64,000 nucleotides of DNA from an uncultured Lachnospiraceae bacterium (GCA_945919795.1 CAMEJJ010000007.1:1-64000); one strand, 5' to 3'; numbered from the stretch's first letter, positions 39,310 to 50,558 are shown. Notes: generated from the sequence alone by a model not told the origin. Numbers and translations: made by a program.

Positions 39310-41499
39310 TTATTCTTCATGATGTGTAGCCGGCACAAATACCCGTTCTTTTAACGGATCCTCTTCGGCTTTTTTCGTTTCTTCCATTGCTTCTTTGCAG
39401 AAATTTGCCTGTGCCCCGAAAAGCTCTTTTCCGCGACGGTCTATTCGATCATAATTTCCATCCTTATCCAAAAGCTGAGCCTTCATGGTATCTTTCAATA
39501 GACAGTTTAAAATATGCTGTACTTCTTCCTTCAAATCCAGCTGCTCAATGGGAAACAGTATTTCCACACGGCGGTTTAAATTACGCGGCATCCAGTCTGC
39601 GCTGGCAAGGTAATATTCCGGATTTCCACCGTTTTCAAAATAAAAGATACGACTATGCTCTAAGAAAGTTCCCACAATGGAACGAACCGTAATATTTTCG
39701 GATACTCCGGGAATGCCGACCTTCAAACAGCAAATTCCCCGGACAATCAACTCGATTTTAACTCCTGCCGAACTTGCCTGATACAAAGCCTCTATAATGT
39801 CTCTATCACAAAGAGAATTCATCTTGGCTACAATTCTTGCCTCATTCCCCTGCTTTGCCTGTTCGATTTCACGGTCTATCAAATATAAAAATCTGTTTTT
39901 TAACCACAGCGGTGCAAGTGCCAGCTTATTCCAGCTTCTTGGCTCGGAATAACCGGAAAGCATGTTGAATACCGCCGTTGCATCTTCTCCTATATCTTCG
40001 CGACAGGTTAAAAGTCCGAGATCCGTATACAGCTTTGCAGTCGCATCGTTGTAATTACCGGTTCCCAAATGAACATAACGGCGAATTCCATCCTCTTCCC
40101 TGCGGACTACCAGTGTGATCTTACTATGGGTTTTTAATCCGACAAGTCCGTAAATAACATGGCAGCCTGCTTTTTCCAGTTTCTTTGCCCATACAATATT
40201 ATTTTCCTCGTCAAAACGGGCTTTCAATTCCACCAGAACCGAAACCTGTTTTCCATTTTCAGCCGCATGAGCCAAAGCCGCTATAATAGGCGAGTTGCCA
40301 CTGACACGATACAAGGTCTGCTTAATGGCAAGCACCTGCGGATCTCTTGCAGCATTTTTTATAAAATCTACCACCGGAGAAAAGGTCTGATAAGGATGGT
40401 GTAGCAGGATATCCTGTTTGCGAATCTGCTCAAAAATATCACATTCGGGCGGAAGCTTCTGTACCGGCTGCGGAATATAAGGTTTTTCCTTCAGCTCATC
40501 AAAGCCGTCCAACCCGTACAATTTCATCAGCACGGTTAAATCCAACGGTCCGTTGATATAATAGATTTCTTCTTCAGAAACATTCAGTTCCTTGCGGATA
40601 ATACGGAGTAATGGCTTATCAATACCGTCCTCAACCTCTAACCGGATAGCCTCTCCCCACTGCCGCTTTTTCAACTGCTTCTCAATCTCTTTTAACAGAT
40701 CTTCCGCTTCATCTTCTTCGATGGAAAGATCCGCATTTCGCATAACGCGGAATGGATGAACACTTAAGACATCATAATTTAAAAAGAGTTTTTCAATATT
40801 TCTCTCAATGATTTCTTCCAAAAAGATGAAAGTCCGCTGTTGTTGTTCCGGAATTTCAAAAATACGTGGCAAAACACTGGGAACCTGAACAGTTGCAAAT
40901 TCGATTTCGTCATCTTTACCGTCTTTTAATCCTTTTGCGTTTCCTTTGTCTTCCTTAACGGCCTTTTCTTCTTTTATACCTTTTTTTCGAACCAATGCGC
41001 CCAAATTGAGGGATTTATTGCGGATTAACGGAAACGGTCTTGATGAATCCACGGCCATGGGCGTTAAAACCGGATATACCGTATCTTCAAAATAAGCATC
41101 GACAAACTCAGCCTGCTTTTTCGTCAGATTTTCATGGTGCGTAATAATCTGAATCCCGTTTAGAGACAACTGCGGCAAAAGGCTCCGGTTATACGTAGAA
41201 TACTGCATATTTACCAGCGCATGTGTCTCTTTATTAATCGCCTCAAGCTGTTCTAACGGCGTCATACCTGCAATATCTTTTTTGTGATATTTGGCATGTA
41301 CCATATCCTTTAAGGAAGCCACTCTGACCATGAAAAATTCATCCAGATTGGAGGCTGTGATACTCAAAAATTTTAGTCTTTCAAATAACGGATTTTCTTT
41401 ATCCCTTGCTTCATACAGAATTCGATAATCAAATTTTAACCAGCTCAATTCGCGGTTCTCATAATACTTCGGATCCTGGAAATTAATCTCGCTTGCCAT
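39310..41499 (-). CDS. ppk1: Polyphosphate kinase 1
   Basis: NRELSWLKFDYRILYEARDKENPLFERLKFLSI; THSKITLVVR; LEHSRIFYFENGG. Confidence 0.97.
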   Translation of the reverse strand: MASEINFQDPKYYENRELSWLKFDYRILYEARDKENPLFERLKFLSITASNLDEFFMVRVASLKDMVHAKYHKKDIAGMTPLEQLEAINKETHALVNMQYSTYNRSLLPQLSLNGIQIITHHENLTKKQAEFVDAYFEDTVYPVLTPMAVDSSRPFPLIRNKSLNLGALVRKKGIKEEKAVKEDKGNAKGLKDGKDDEIEFATVQVPSVLPRIFEIPEQQQRTFIFLEEIIERNIEKLFLNYDVLSVHPFRVMRNADLSIEEDEAEDLLKEIEKQLKKRQWGEAIRLEVEDGIDKPLLRIIRKELNVSEEEIYYINGPLDLTVLMKLYGLDGFDELKEKPYIPQPVQKLPPECDIFEQIRKQDILLHHPYQTFSPVVDFIKNAARDPQVLAIKQTLYRVSGNSPIIAALAHAAENGKQVSVLVELKARFDEENNIVWAKKLEKAGCHVIYGLVGLKTHSKITLVVRREEDGIRRYVHLGTGNYNDATAKLYTDLGLLTCREDIGEDATAVFNMLSGYSEPRSWNKLALAPLWLKNRFLYLIDREIEQAKQGNEARIVAKMNSLCDRDIIEALYQASSAGVKIELIVRGICCLKVGIPGVSENITVRSIVGTFLEHSRIFYFENGGNPEYYLASADWMPRNLNRRVEILFPIEQLDLKEEVQHILNCLLKDTMKAQLLDKDGNYDRIDRRGKELFGAQANFCKEAMEETKKAEEDPLKERVFVPATHHEE

Positions 41500-41510
41500 C
41501 TTATTTCCTC

Positions 41511-43052
41511 CTATACGCGTCTCTTCTGCTTAATCACAGGCCGGACACTGTATACTTCTTCAAAAAATTTTGCTCTGGCAGTTAATAAACCTGTCTCTAA
41601 GGTAATATCTTCGGTTGTATCAACCGTAATCACGAGCTGATCGTCCTTGAGACTGGTCTTGACATTCTGAAACTTCTGCTTATGACTTCGATCCAGTCCG
41701 TTTGCCACACGCAAAATAGCGGTCAGCTTTGCAATCATCAGATATGCTTCTCTGCTTAACGTCGTATGTTCACCCAGCTTTTCATAATACTCAAATTCAT
41801 CCCGGTTGTATTTTGCCACATAAGCAACCATTTCACGCTCTGTATGAGACAGACCAATGATTTCCGTGGCCATGATAATCCGGAAACTGCATTCTCCGAC
41901 ATCCGTCTGTGAAATATATTTTCCGCAGTCATTGAGCTGTGCCGCAATCTGTAACAACAACCGCTCACGCTTTCCAAGTCCGTGCACCTTTTTCATCGTA
42001 TCAAAAATAGACACCGCTAACTGCTCAATGCTTTCATTTCGCTTTCTGCTGCACATATAACGTTTGCTGATTGTCTGTGTCGATGCAATAATATCCTTTT
42101 CAAAATCATGGGAAATCGTAATCAGATTATTTTTCTGTGCATATTCATAGGCAATTCCATCACAAAGCGTTGTTCCGGGTGCCCAGATGTGGCTTGCGCC
42201 GGTAACTTCCATAATCCGTTTTATTAAAACCGCACTGTAAAACATCAAAGAAGCATGTTCTTCGGATATTTCCAAAGCCAGACTACAGTCAATCCGGTTT
42301 TTGTGACTGACTTCATCCATGAACTTTTGATAATCGTCATAATCAATTTCTCCCGGAACTTTACAGATTTTATTTTTCTGCAACACAACAGAAAGATAGT
42401 CATCCACGACAATCAGGTTCTGGATTTCACGCTCTTTTAAATACATTTTTTTGAATAACGAAAACTGATTGTTTACCATCTCTTCAATCAACTTTTCAGA
42501 CTGTCCGCTTCGTGGCGCAAGTGCTTCGAGACGCTCCCTAAGACGCATAACACCAAGACGCATATTTTGTGTGGTGACCAGTGAATCCTTTTCAAAGAGT
42601 GAAATCTGAACACTTCCGCCACCAATATCCAGTATGGCACAACCACCTTCGATACACTTATCAAAAGCCTCTCCTTTGGTTGCGATTGCCTTATAATTTA
42701 AAAAGCGCTGCTCCGAGTTACTGATGACATCCACGGTCATACCGGTCCGGTTTTTAATCTGATCTAATACAATCAGTGTATTTTCTGTTTCCCGGATGGC
42801 ACTCGTACCATATGCCTTATAAGCATCAACCTTGTATGTTTTCATAATTTCTTTGAAATCACGAAGCGTATCACACAGTTCATCCATTTTTTCGCGGGAA
42901 AGCTTGCCTGTCTTGTACGAATCCACACCCAGTGCCAGTCGGTGATTGATACAGTCGATTTCCTTAATCCCGGATTTGGACGAGATTTCAAATATTTTCA
43001 TCGTCAGTTCATAGGAACCGACATCGATTGCCGCAAATAGTTTTACTGCCAT
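41511..43052 (-). CDS. ppx: Ppx/GppA-type exopolyphosphatase with HD-like C-terminal region
   Basis: KLFAAIDVGSYELTMKIFEI; GGCAILDIGGGSVQISLFE. Confidence 0.9.
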   Translation of the reverse strand: MAVKLFAAIDVGSYELTMKIFEISSKSGIKEIDCINHRLALGVDSYKTGKLSREKMDELCDTLRDFKEIMKTYKVDAYKAYGTSAIRETENTLIVLDQIKNRTGMTVDVISNSEQRFLNYKAIATKGEAFDKCIEGGCAILDIGGGSVQISLFEKDSLVTTQNMRLGVMRLRERLEALAPRSGQSEKLIEEMVNNQFSLFKKMYLKEREIQNLIVVDDYLSVVLQKNKICKVPGEIDYDDYQKFMDEVSHKNRIDCSLALEISEEHASLMFYSAVLIKRIMEVTGASHIWAPGTTLCDGIAYEYAQKNNLITISHDFEKDIIASTQTISKRYMCSRKRNESIEQLAVSIFDTMKKVHGLGKRERLLLQIAAQLNDCGKYISQTDVGECSFRIIMATEIIGLSHTEREMVAYVAKYNRDEFEYYEKLGEHTTLSREAYLMIAKLTAILRVANGLDRSHKQKFQNVKTSLKDDQLVITVDTTEDITLETGLLTARAKFFEEVYSVRPVIKQKRRV

Positions 43053-43085
43053 TTTTATGTACCTCTTTTCCAATGAACGAACCCA

Positions 43086-44210
43086 TTAATAATTTCCGAG
43101 AATTTTCATATTTCGCGCTTCATCCCTTAAACCGCGTAGCGCATTCTTAACAGCTCCATCTGCCAGATTTCCTTCAAAATCAACAAAAAAGCGGTATTCC
43201 CAGTTGCGCTCTTCAATCGGGCGGCTTTCAATTTTACACAAATTCAGATTATTATAAATAAAATGAGAAAGCATATGATAAAGCGATCCGCTTTCATGCG
43301 GAATCTCAAAACAGATACTGATTTTTTTGGCATCCTTTAAAAATACTTTCTGATTGGTAACAATGATAAATCTGGTGGAATTGGTATCAGATTGGTTAAC
43401 TCCCTTTTTTAATATATCCAGACCATAAATTTCACCGGCATACGCACTGGCAATGGCAGCCTGTGTCTTATCCTCATCCTTAACAACTTTTTGTGCCGCA
43501 AAGGCATTATTTTGCATGCTGATCTGCTTCCAGTTATGCTCGCTTAAAAATCTGGCACTCTGCATCAGAGACTGTGGATGTGAATATACCGTCTTGATAT
43601 CCTCCATCGTCGAGCCCGGAACACCCAACAGACAATGCTCAATTTTAATAATCTGCTCTCCCACGATGTAATTTTCAAATTCCACAAGCAAATCATACAC
43701 TTCGCTAATGATTCCTGCCGTTGAATTTTCGATGGGTAAAACAGCAAAATCAGCACTCCCCTCTTCAATAGCAGACATGGCATCGCGAAAAGTATTTACA
43801 TGAAAGCTCTGTATCTTATCTCCAAAATATTGAACCATGGCAGCCTGTGAATAGGCACCTTCTGCTCCCTGAAAAACCACACGGACCTTTCCATCATCCA
43901 GACTGTCCACTCCCATAAAAGGCAGTCTGCCGATGCTACCGTGTTCCGCTAAAATCTGATACTGCAGTTTCCTGCTTACCGACATAATCTGCTCAAACAA
44001 TTCCTCTACTGCGCGACTTGTAAAATCACTGGTGGTCAACGCTTTGACCTTGCGAATTTTTTCTTCTTCCCTGACACGGTCAAATACCTTTTTCCCATTC
44101 TCTATTTTATATTCAGCAACCTGCTTACAGATGTTAACGCGTTTTTCATAAAGTTCAACAATCTGTTTGTCAATCACATCAATTTCATCCCGTAATTGTA
44201 ATAAATCCAT
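43086..44210 (-). CDS. pheA: Bifunctional chorismate mutase / prephenate dehydratase
   Basis: LRDEIDVIDKQIVELYEKRVNICKQVAEYK; VVFQGAEGAYSQAAMVQYFGD; ESRPIEERNWEYRFFVDFEGN. Confidence 0.95.
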   Translation of the reverse strand: MDLLQLRDEIDVIDKQIVELYEKRVNICKQVAEYKIENGKKVFDRVREEEKIRKVKALTTSDFTSRAVEELFEQIMSVSRKLQYQILAEHGSIGRLPFMGVDSLDDGKVRVVFQGAEGAYSQAAMVQYFGDKIQSFHVNTFRDAMSAIEEGSADFAVLPIENSTAGIISEVYDLLVEFENYIVGEQIIKIEHCLLGVPGSTMEDIKTVYSHPQSLMQSARFLSEHNWKQISMQNNAFAAQKVVKDEDKTQAAIASAYAGEIYGLDILKKGVNQSDTNSTRFIIVTNQKVFLKDAKKISICFEIPHESGSLYHMLSHFIYNNLNLCKIESRPIEERNWEYRFFVDFEGNLADGAVKNALRGLRDEARNMKILGNY

Positions 44211-44394
44211 CTTCTGTCTCTTTTCTGTTTCATTTTGTTTTTCTGTTCTATTCTATATTTCTGTTTTATTCTGTTTTCTGTTCTATTTTATTTCATTCTA
44301 TCTCATTTTATTGTGCTCTGTTCATTGCTCTGTTGCCATATCCCCAACACGTGCTACTCACATCATATATAATGCATTGTATATATGATGTGTA

Positions 44395-45429
44395 TCATTT
44401 CTTTTTCAGCGCAGCTTCTTCTGCAGCCGTAAATGTCTGGACACCGCCTCCGCTTAATACATTGTATTGATACATCGGTGTTGAAAGTCCGAACTCTGAA
44501 AAATAGAAGACGCCGCCCGCTACTCCGAAGTTTGTGTAGTTACCTTCTGCTAACTCCATGGGTTCACTGCCGTCTGCGCGGATTTGCATCAATGCAGGTT
44601 CTGTCTTGGAATTTTTCTGATAGAAAATATAATCTCCGCAGCAAATAAAGGTATCACAACGGTCATCAGTTATTTTTTCTGCCTCTCCTGATGCGATATT
44701 GTAACGATACAAGCAGTAATCATCATCAATATTCATAAAATAGATATATCCGTTCTGGTAATCCGGATTCCAGATATTTCCATCATAGATCATTTGGGAA
44801 GTCTTAGATTTCGGATCATAAACATATAAATAATGATCCCCTTCTTTTCCGTTATAATAAATCTTTCCGTCATAGACACAGGCAGGATTGGCATCAAAAC
44901 CCATCACTTTTTCCGTTTCCTTATTTCTGGTATCCATCCTTTGTAACGATATTCCATCCTGATTATCATACCGCTGATAAAACAAGTCATTATCAATCAG
45001 CTGAACGACACCACATGTCACTTTTTCCATGCACTTTGTTTTATTTCCTTTTTTATCCGTCCTGTACAATCCCAGCATGGAAACCTTAAAACCTCCCATT
45101 CCGGTAACAGAGGACAGATTGTTGATAAAATAATAAACATAGTTTTTATCAACATTGATATAGGATACCGGACTGTCGGTAAGGCATTTTGCACCCGTTC
45201 CATCAAGATCCATGACATATAGACGGTTGTTATCATACGCATTAGCAAAAAACAACTTTCCGTCCTTTTCACAAAACATTCCGCCGTTATTCAGATTGCC
45301 GGTTGTATTTCCTACCGTTCCCTCCGGATTGGAATGCAGATAATCCTTAAAGGTATTATACGCAATACCACCGCCAAGTCCCAAAACAATCACACCGATA
45401 ATTAGGATTAATTTGATTTTGTCAGACAT
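44395..45429 (-). CDS. DUF5050-like beta-propeller protein, membrane anchored
   Basis: N-terminal TM; YVYYFINN...GLYRTDKKGNKTKCM style repeats; overlaps folBK by 22 nt. Confidence 0.7.
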   Translation of the reverse strand: MSDKIKLILIIGVIVLGLGGGIAYNTFKDYLHSNPEGTVGNTTGNLNNGGMFCEKDGKLFFANAYDNNRLYVMDLDGTGAKCLTDSPVSYINVDKNYVYYFINNLSSVTGMGGFKVSMLGLYRTDKKGNKTKCMEKVTCGVVQLIDNDLFYQRYDNQDGISLQRMDTRNKETEKVMGFDANPACVYDGKIYYNGKEGDHYLYVYDPKSKTSQMIYDGNIWNPDYQNGYIYFMNIDDDYCLYRYNIASGEAEKITDDRCDTFICCGDYIFYQKNSKTEPALMQIRADGSEPMELAEGNYTNFGVAGGVFYFSEFGLSTPMYQYNVLSGGGVQTFTAAEEAALKKK

Positions 45430-46235
45430 AAGTTCTCCTTCATATCTTTCATTGTCAGCCGGTAGACCGGATGTACAAATCCCGGTGCAATTTCCGCCAT
45501 GGGGATTAGCACAAAATCACGATTTTTTATATCAATATGAGGAATGGTCAGATATTCATCCTCTAAGATCATCTCATCATAGAATAAAATATCCAGATCC
45601 AGTGTCCGGTTTCCCCAATGAGCTGTTCTAACTCTACCTGCCTTTTTCTCAATTTCATGACATATACGCAGCAATTCATAAGGTGTTAAAAGCGTCTTGA
45701 CTTTTATCACACCATTTAAAAAAGCTTCGGTTGCGACATCCCCATAAGCTTCTGTCTCAATAATTTCCGAAGTACGCAAAACATAGATGTCATTTTCATT
45801 TTCCAGCATTTCCAATCCCTGTCTGATATATTCCTCACGATCTCCAAGATTGGAACCAAAGGCAATATAGGCTACATGCCACCCTCTTTTTACCGTCACA
45901 GAGACATCTTCAAAAGGTAAGGGAATTGGTGCCTGCGGTTTGCTTACCTTTAAGGTGACAGAATGAACCAACGGATATTTTAATAAAATCTCCCTTGCCA
46001 GATTTTCCACAACCGCTTCGAGTAGCTTAAAGGTGTTCTTTTTCATAAATTTGTCTATAAACATACTGACAGAACCATAATCTACCGATTCGGACAATTC
46101 ATCTCGCAAACCGGCTTCTCTGGTATCAACATCCAATATGGCACTGACATAAAAATTCTGTCCCTGTGCCGATTCCTCGGGATACACCCCATGATGTGCA
46201 AAAACTTTTAACCGGTCAATTCTGATTTGATCCAT
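45408..46235 (-). CDS. folK: Fused dihydroneopterin aldolase (FolB) / HPPK (FolK)
   Basis: FAHHGVYPEESAQGQNFYV; YIAFGSNLGDREEYI; HWGNRTLDLDILFYD. Confidence 0.95.
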   Translation of the reverse strand: MDQIRIDRLKVFAHHGVYPEESAQGQNFYVSAILDVDTREAGLRDELSESVDYGSVSMFIDKFMKKNTFKLLEAVVENLAREILLKYPLVHSVTLKVSKPQAPIPLPFEDVSVTVKRGWHVAYIAFGSNLGDREEYIRQGLEMLENENDIYVLRTSEIIETEAYGDVATEAFLNGVIKVKTLLTPYELLRICHEIEKKAGRVRTAHWGNRTLDLDILFYDEMILEDEYLTIPHIDIKNRDFVLIPMAEIAPGFVHPVYRLTMKDMKENLCLTKSN

Positions 46236-46253
46236 AAAAACACACCCCTTTCA

Positions 46254-47063
46254 TCATGAATGTAAAATTGCCTCTGTCATGCGAATAGCTCTGACATTTT
46301 CCTTAATATCATGAACACGGACAAAACCTGCACCCTTCATCACTCCGATGACGGTCGTTGCAAGTGTTCCCTCCACACGGGAATCCGCCGGCAAATCCAA
46401 AGTCAGACCAATCACAGATTTTCTGGAGGTTCCTAAAAGAATCGGTAGTCCAAACGAATGCAGCTCCTCCAGTTTGTTGATAATCTCCAAATTATTTTCA
46501 TAGGTCTTTCCAAATCCCACACCCGGATCAATACAAATATCGGAATAGGGAATTCCTGCGTTTTGTGCAATCTTCAATGTCTCTTCCAAATCCCGTAAGA
46601 CATCCTGCATAAAATTCTGATAATCCGGTTTTTGCCTGTTGTGCATCAGACAACAGGTCATTTTATTTTTGGCAATAACCTCTGCCATCCTTGCATCATA
46701 TTTTAATCCCCAGATGTCATTAATCATGTCGGCGCCTGCCTTAATTCCGGCTTCTGCCACCCTGCTTTTATAAGTATCCAGAGAAATCGGAATATCAAAT
46801 CTCTGACGCAGTGCTTCGATAACCGGAACCACTCTTTCTATTTCTTCTTCATCAGACAACAAGGTATATCCTCCCGGTCTTGTTGACTCGCCTCCGACAT
46901 CCAGAATATGTGCACCGTCCAGAATCATTTCCTCAGCATGGAACAACGCTTTATCCAAATTATTCCATTTACCACCGTCGGAAAAAGAATCCGGGGTGAC
47001 ATTTAAAATTCCCATAACATAACAGTGATGATCTGTATCGAATATTTTGTCTTTTATTATCAT
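46254..47063 (-). CDS. folP: Dihydropteroate synthase
   Basis: YVMGILNVTPDSFSDGGKW; LDVGGESTRPGG; IDPGVGFGKTYENNL. Confidence 0.97.
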   Translation of the reverse strand: MIIKDKIFDTDHHCYVMGILNVTPDSFSDGGKWNNLDKALFHAEEMILDGAHILDVGGESTRPGGYTLLSDEEEIERVVPVIEALRQRFDIPISLDTYKSRVAEAGIKAGADMINDIWGLKYDARMAEVIAKNKMTCCLMHNRQKPDYQNFMQDVLRDLEETLKIAQNAGIPYSDICIDPGVGFGKTYENNLEIINKLEELHSFGLPILLGTSRKSVIGLTLDLPADSRVEGTLATTVIGVMKGAGFVRVHDIKENVRAIRMTEAILHS

Positions 47064-47204
47064 TCTAACTATTCTCTCTTTATTTATCTATAACATCCAC
47101 TATCAGTTCATTTTACATTCACGTCACTTTCATGCCGTTTCTTTTTTTGTACTGAACATTTTTGTGACATTTCATGCGATTAAAGTTGTTTTTTGTATTT
47201 CATT

Positions 47205-47762
47205 CTACTCATGCAGCATCTGATAAAAACTGTTCTGAAGCTTTTCATCATCTGCAAAAGCACCACGTGTCACGATGGTAACCGTTTTACTTCCCGGCTT
47301 TTTCACACCTCTCATCGTCATGCACATATGCTCTGCCTCTATCATGACCATCGCACCTTTAGCATGTAATTCCTCCATCAGGGCATCCGCAATCTGCGCA
47401 CCCATCTTTTCCTGAATCTGAAGACGCTTGGCATATACTTCAACCGTACGCGCAATCTTGCTTAAACCCACAACCTTTCCGCTTGGAATATAAGCCACAT
47501 GTGCTTTTCCGTAAAAAGGCATCAGGTGATGCTCACACATAGAATAAAAAACAATATCTTTTTCCAATACAATTTCATTGTGTCCGGCTGTAAATGTCTT
47601 TTGTAAGTGTTGTGAAGCACTCTGATCCATACCGGAAAAGATTTCTTCATACATACGTGCAATCCGGTCTGGTGTATCAAGTAAGCCTTCCCGATTAACA
47701 TCTTCTCCAATTCCTTCCAATAAAAGGACAACTGCTTCTTTAATTTTCTCTTTATTTACCAT
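47205..47762 (-). CDS. folE: GTP cyclohydrolase I
   Basis: [37 protein letters not shown]. Confidence 0.97.
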   Translation of the reverse strand: MVNKEKIKEAVVLLLEGIGEDVNREGLLDTPDRIARMYEEIFSGMDQSASQHLQKTFTAGHNEIVLEKDIVFYSMCEHHLMPFYGKAHVAYIPSGKVVGLSKIARTVEVYAKRLQIQEKMGAQIADALMEELHAKGAMVMIEAEHMCMTMRGVKKPGSKTVTIVTRGAFADDEKLQNSFYQMLHE

Positions 47763-49131
47763 GGGAGTCTCTCCTCGTCCATTTGTGTTCTTGTATAATT
47801 GCCTTTAATTCCCCCAGATAAGAAAGAGAACCAAAAGCGATGATGACACAGTCCCTGCCACCCATCAGATATGCCATTTCAACCGCCTCAAACAATCCGT
47901 CCGCCGCCGTAACATTGGGATGATATAAAGATACCGCCCGGGCTAACTCATAAGCATCCATCGCCCTTGCATTGTGCGGTGTTTTCACTGTAATAATTCC
48001 ATCTGCCAACGAATAGGTTTCGCGGATTATTTTGTCATATTCCTTATCTTTTAATACACCCATTATATATATTATTTTCTTATTTGTAAACGAAGGACGC
48101 GCTTTATAAAAAGCTATGGTTTTTGCCAATTCCACAGCTGCATCTTCATTGTGTGCACCGTCAATATAGACATCCGGTTTTGTAGCAATTTTTTCAAATC
48201 GCGCCGGCCAGACAATCTGTGCAAATGCTTTTTTCAGCTTTTCCTCCGGTATCCTAAAACCGTATGCTTCTTTCAGACAATCCAAAACCTCTAATGCCGT
48301 CGCCGCATTCAGGAGTTGATATGTGCCACACAACGATAGGAGTATTTTTTTATGTTGCCTGTAATTTAACGTCATCCCTTTTGATGAGATCTGCAACATA
48401 TTTGCTTTTTCTGTATCTACAACAAAAAGCTCTGCTCCCTGCTCCTCTGCCGCTTTTTTGATTACATCCATTGCCTCCGGTTTTTGAGGATAAGAAACAA
48501 CCTTACCGCTTTTTTTGATGATACCGGCTTTTGCTGCGGCAATTTCCGAAAGATTTTTTCCTAAAAACTGCATATGATCCATACTGATGGAACTGATGAC
48601 ACTAACAAGGGGATTTTGAATAATATTGGTTGCATCGGTCAGCCCCCCCATTCCGGTCTCTAAAACCACAACATCACATTCCTTTTCCTTAAAATACAAA
48701 AAGGCTAATGCCGTTTCAAATTCAAACGGTGTCGGATGTGCACATCCCTCCTCAACCATTTGGTCACAAACTTCTCTTATGCGCTCCACGTATTCACACA
48801 ATGTTTTTTTGGAAATCATTCTACCGTTGATGCAAAAACGTTCTCTGTAATCGGATATGGTCGGTGAAATATATCTGCCCGTCTTGTACCCGCATACGGT
48901 AAGCGTTTCACTGACCATGGCAATGATACTGCCCTTCCCGTTTGTACCGGCAACATGAATGAATTTCAAATCATCCTGCGGATTCCCCAGTCTTCTGCAC
49001 AACTCTTTCACACTGTCAAGTCCCAGATGACTTCCCAGTGCCTGCAATGATTCAATGTATTCAAAAGTTTCTCTTTCCGTCATTTCTTCAAATCCTTTAT
49101 CAAAAAAGAAAGGGGCCTGCAAAATATGCAA
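47752..49131 (-). CDS. folC: Folylpolyglutamate synthase / dihydrofolate synthase
   Basis: [33 protein letters not shown]. Confidence 0.95.
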   Translation of the reverse strand: MHILQAPFFFDKGFEEMTERETFEYIESLQALGSHLGLDSVKELCRRLGNPQDDLKFIHVAGTNGKGSIIAMVSETLTVCGYKTGRYISPTISDYRERFCINGRMISKKTLCEYVERIREVCDQMVEEGCAHPTPFEFETALAFLYFKEKECDVVVLETGMGGLTDATNIIQNPLVSVISSISMDHMQFLGKNLSEIAAAKAGIIKKSGKVVSYPQKPEAMDVIKKAAEEQGAELFVVDTEKANMLQISSKGMTLNYRQHKKILLSLCGTYQLLNAATALEVLDCLKEAYGFRIPEEKLKKAFAQIVWPARFEKIATKPDVYIDGAHNEDAAVELAKTIAFYKARPSFTNKKIIYIMGVLKDKEYDKIIRETYSLADGIITVKTPHNARAMDAYELARAVSLYHPNVTAADGLFEAVEMAYLMGGRDCVIIAFGSLSYLGELKAIIQEHKWTRRDSHGK

Positions 49132-49146
49132 AGCCCCATTGCTTTC

Positions 49147-49527
49147 TTAAAATGCATCATCTATTTCATCATCCAAATCATCACCATGTGCAATATTTTG
49201 CGTATTCAGGGTTCTGCGTTTCATTCTCTGCTCTTCGGACTCTTTCAAAATAAAATCTTTGATGGCACGTGCATTTTTGATATGAATCAGTTTCAAATGA
49301 TGATGTGTTGTATCTCCGGTAAAGCATACAACCGTACCAAGACCAAAAATTCTTTCCATCAGGGAAGTCTCTAACTGAACATCCGTAACCTTGTACATAT
49401 AGCAGTCATCCTCCAGCGTTTTGAGAAGTCCCGCTTTAATATTAATCACATCTTCTTTTATGGTATATACGGTAAATGTCCATGGCAGACCAAACAATAA
49501 TAATCTTTTTCTTTCTCTGAATTCCAT
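49147..49527 (-). CDS. Bacterial PH-domain-like protein
   Basis: [46 protein letters not shown]. Confidence 0.7.
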   Translation of the reverse strand: MEFRERKRLLLFGLPWTFTVYTIKEDVINIKAGLLKTLEDDCYMYKVTDVQLETSLMERIFGLGTVVCFTGDTTHHHLKLIHIKNARAIKDFILKESEEQRMKRRTLNTQNIAHGDDLDDEIDDAF

Positions 49528-49685
49528 CAAAATATCCTCCTGTATCATGGCAATGTATCTTCGTTGCTATTTAAACTATACTAGTATTATTCTATCATAT
49601 TAATACTATTTTTGCCACAATTTGATTCGCTTTGTTCCTTTGTATTTGATTCACTTTGTTTACTTTGGTCTGATTTATATTTCCC

Positions 49686-49919
49686 TTTTCAGATTTGTAT
49701 TCTCAATATATATCTTTGTCCGCTGGCTTTTACAAGGTTTCGTGTTTTTCTTAGCGGCATATGCGAACAAAAATAATGACCGGTTTCAACTGTCTGAAGA
49801 CGAAGTCTGAGTTTTGAAACCGGTCATTTAATCATACTTTGTGAGCATGTCGCTTAGAAAAACTAGAAACCGAAGTACGAAGCAGACAAAGATATATATT
49901 GAGAACACAAATCCGAAAA
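49686..49919. repeat. Long foldback element A
   Basis: CAGATTTGTATTCTCAATATATATCTTTGTCCGCT ... AGCAGACAAAGATATATATTGAGAACACAAATCCG; tip AATGACCGGTTTCAAC...GTTTTGAAACCGGTCATT. Confidence 0.92.
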
Positions 49920-49950
49920 AAGTAAATTCTTATTTTCTGATTTTTTGATT

Positions 49951-49976
49951 GAATACCATATCTAGATATGGTATTC
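49951..49976. promoter_or_regulatory. Perfect 26-bp palindrome, probable operator of the nitroreductase gene
   Basis: GAATACCATATCTAGATATGGTATTC, 35 bp before the ATG at 50011. Confidence 0.8.
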
Positions 49977-50010
49977 TAAGAAAAATGTAAACGCAAACGG
50001 AGGTATTTTC

Positions 50011-50553
50011 ATGACAGCAAAAGAATGTATTTTAGGTCGCCGCAGCATTCGCAAATTCAAAGCAGATGCAGTAGATCATGAGTTATTAAAACAAATTGTT
50101 GAAACAGCTTCTTATGCTCCCAGTTGGAAGCATACCCAGATTACCCGTTATATTGTTGTAGAAGGTGTCTTAAAAGATAAAATTGCTACAGAAGGTACCA
50201 CCATCTATCCGGGAAATGGAACAATTATCCAAAATGCACCCGCATTGGTTGCTGTAACCGTTATCAAAAACAGATCCGGTTATGAAAGAGACGGTTCTTT
50301 CTCAACCGACAGAGGTGATGGCTGGCAGATGTACGATGCCGGTGTTGCATCCCAGACTTTCTGTTTAGCAGCTCATGAAGCAGGTCTTGGAACCGTTATC
50401 ATGGGATTGTTTGATCGTTCCACCGTTGAAGCACTCTTACAATTACCTGAAGATCGGGAATTGGTAGCTTTGATTCCAATCGGATATCCTGACATCGAGC
50501 CGGAAGCACCCAAAAGAAAACCGGTTGATGATTTAGTTTCATTTATCAGTTAA
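50011..50553 (+). CDS. Nitroreductase family protein
   Basis: ECILGRRSIRKFKADAVDHELLKQIVETASYAPSWKHTQ; LGTVIMGLFD. Confidence 0.94.
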   Translation: MTAKECILGRRSIRKFKADAVDHELLKQIVETASYAPSWKHTQITRYIVVEGVLKDKIATEGTTIYPGNGTIIQNAPALVAVTVIKNRSGYERDGSFSTDRGDGWQMYDAGVASQTFCLAAHEAGLGTVIMGLFDRSTVEALLQLPEDRELVALIPIGYPDIEPEAPKRKPVDDLVSFIS

Positions 50554-50558
50554 TTTTA

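Noticed and set aside
49624-49671. 24-bp tandem duplication GATTCRCTTTGTTYMCTTTG
   Set aside because: Only two degenerate copies in a T-rich spacer; not informative alone.
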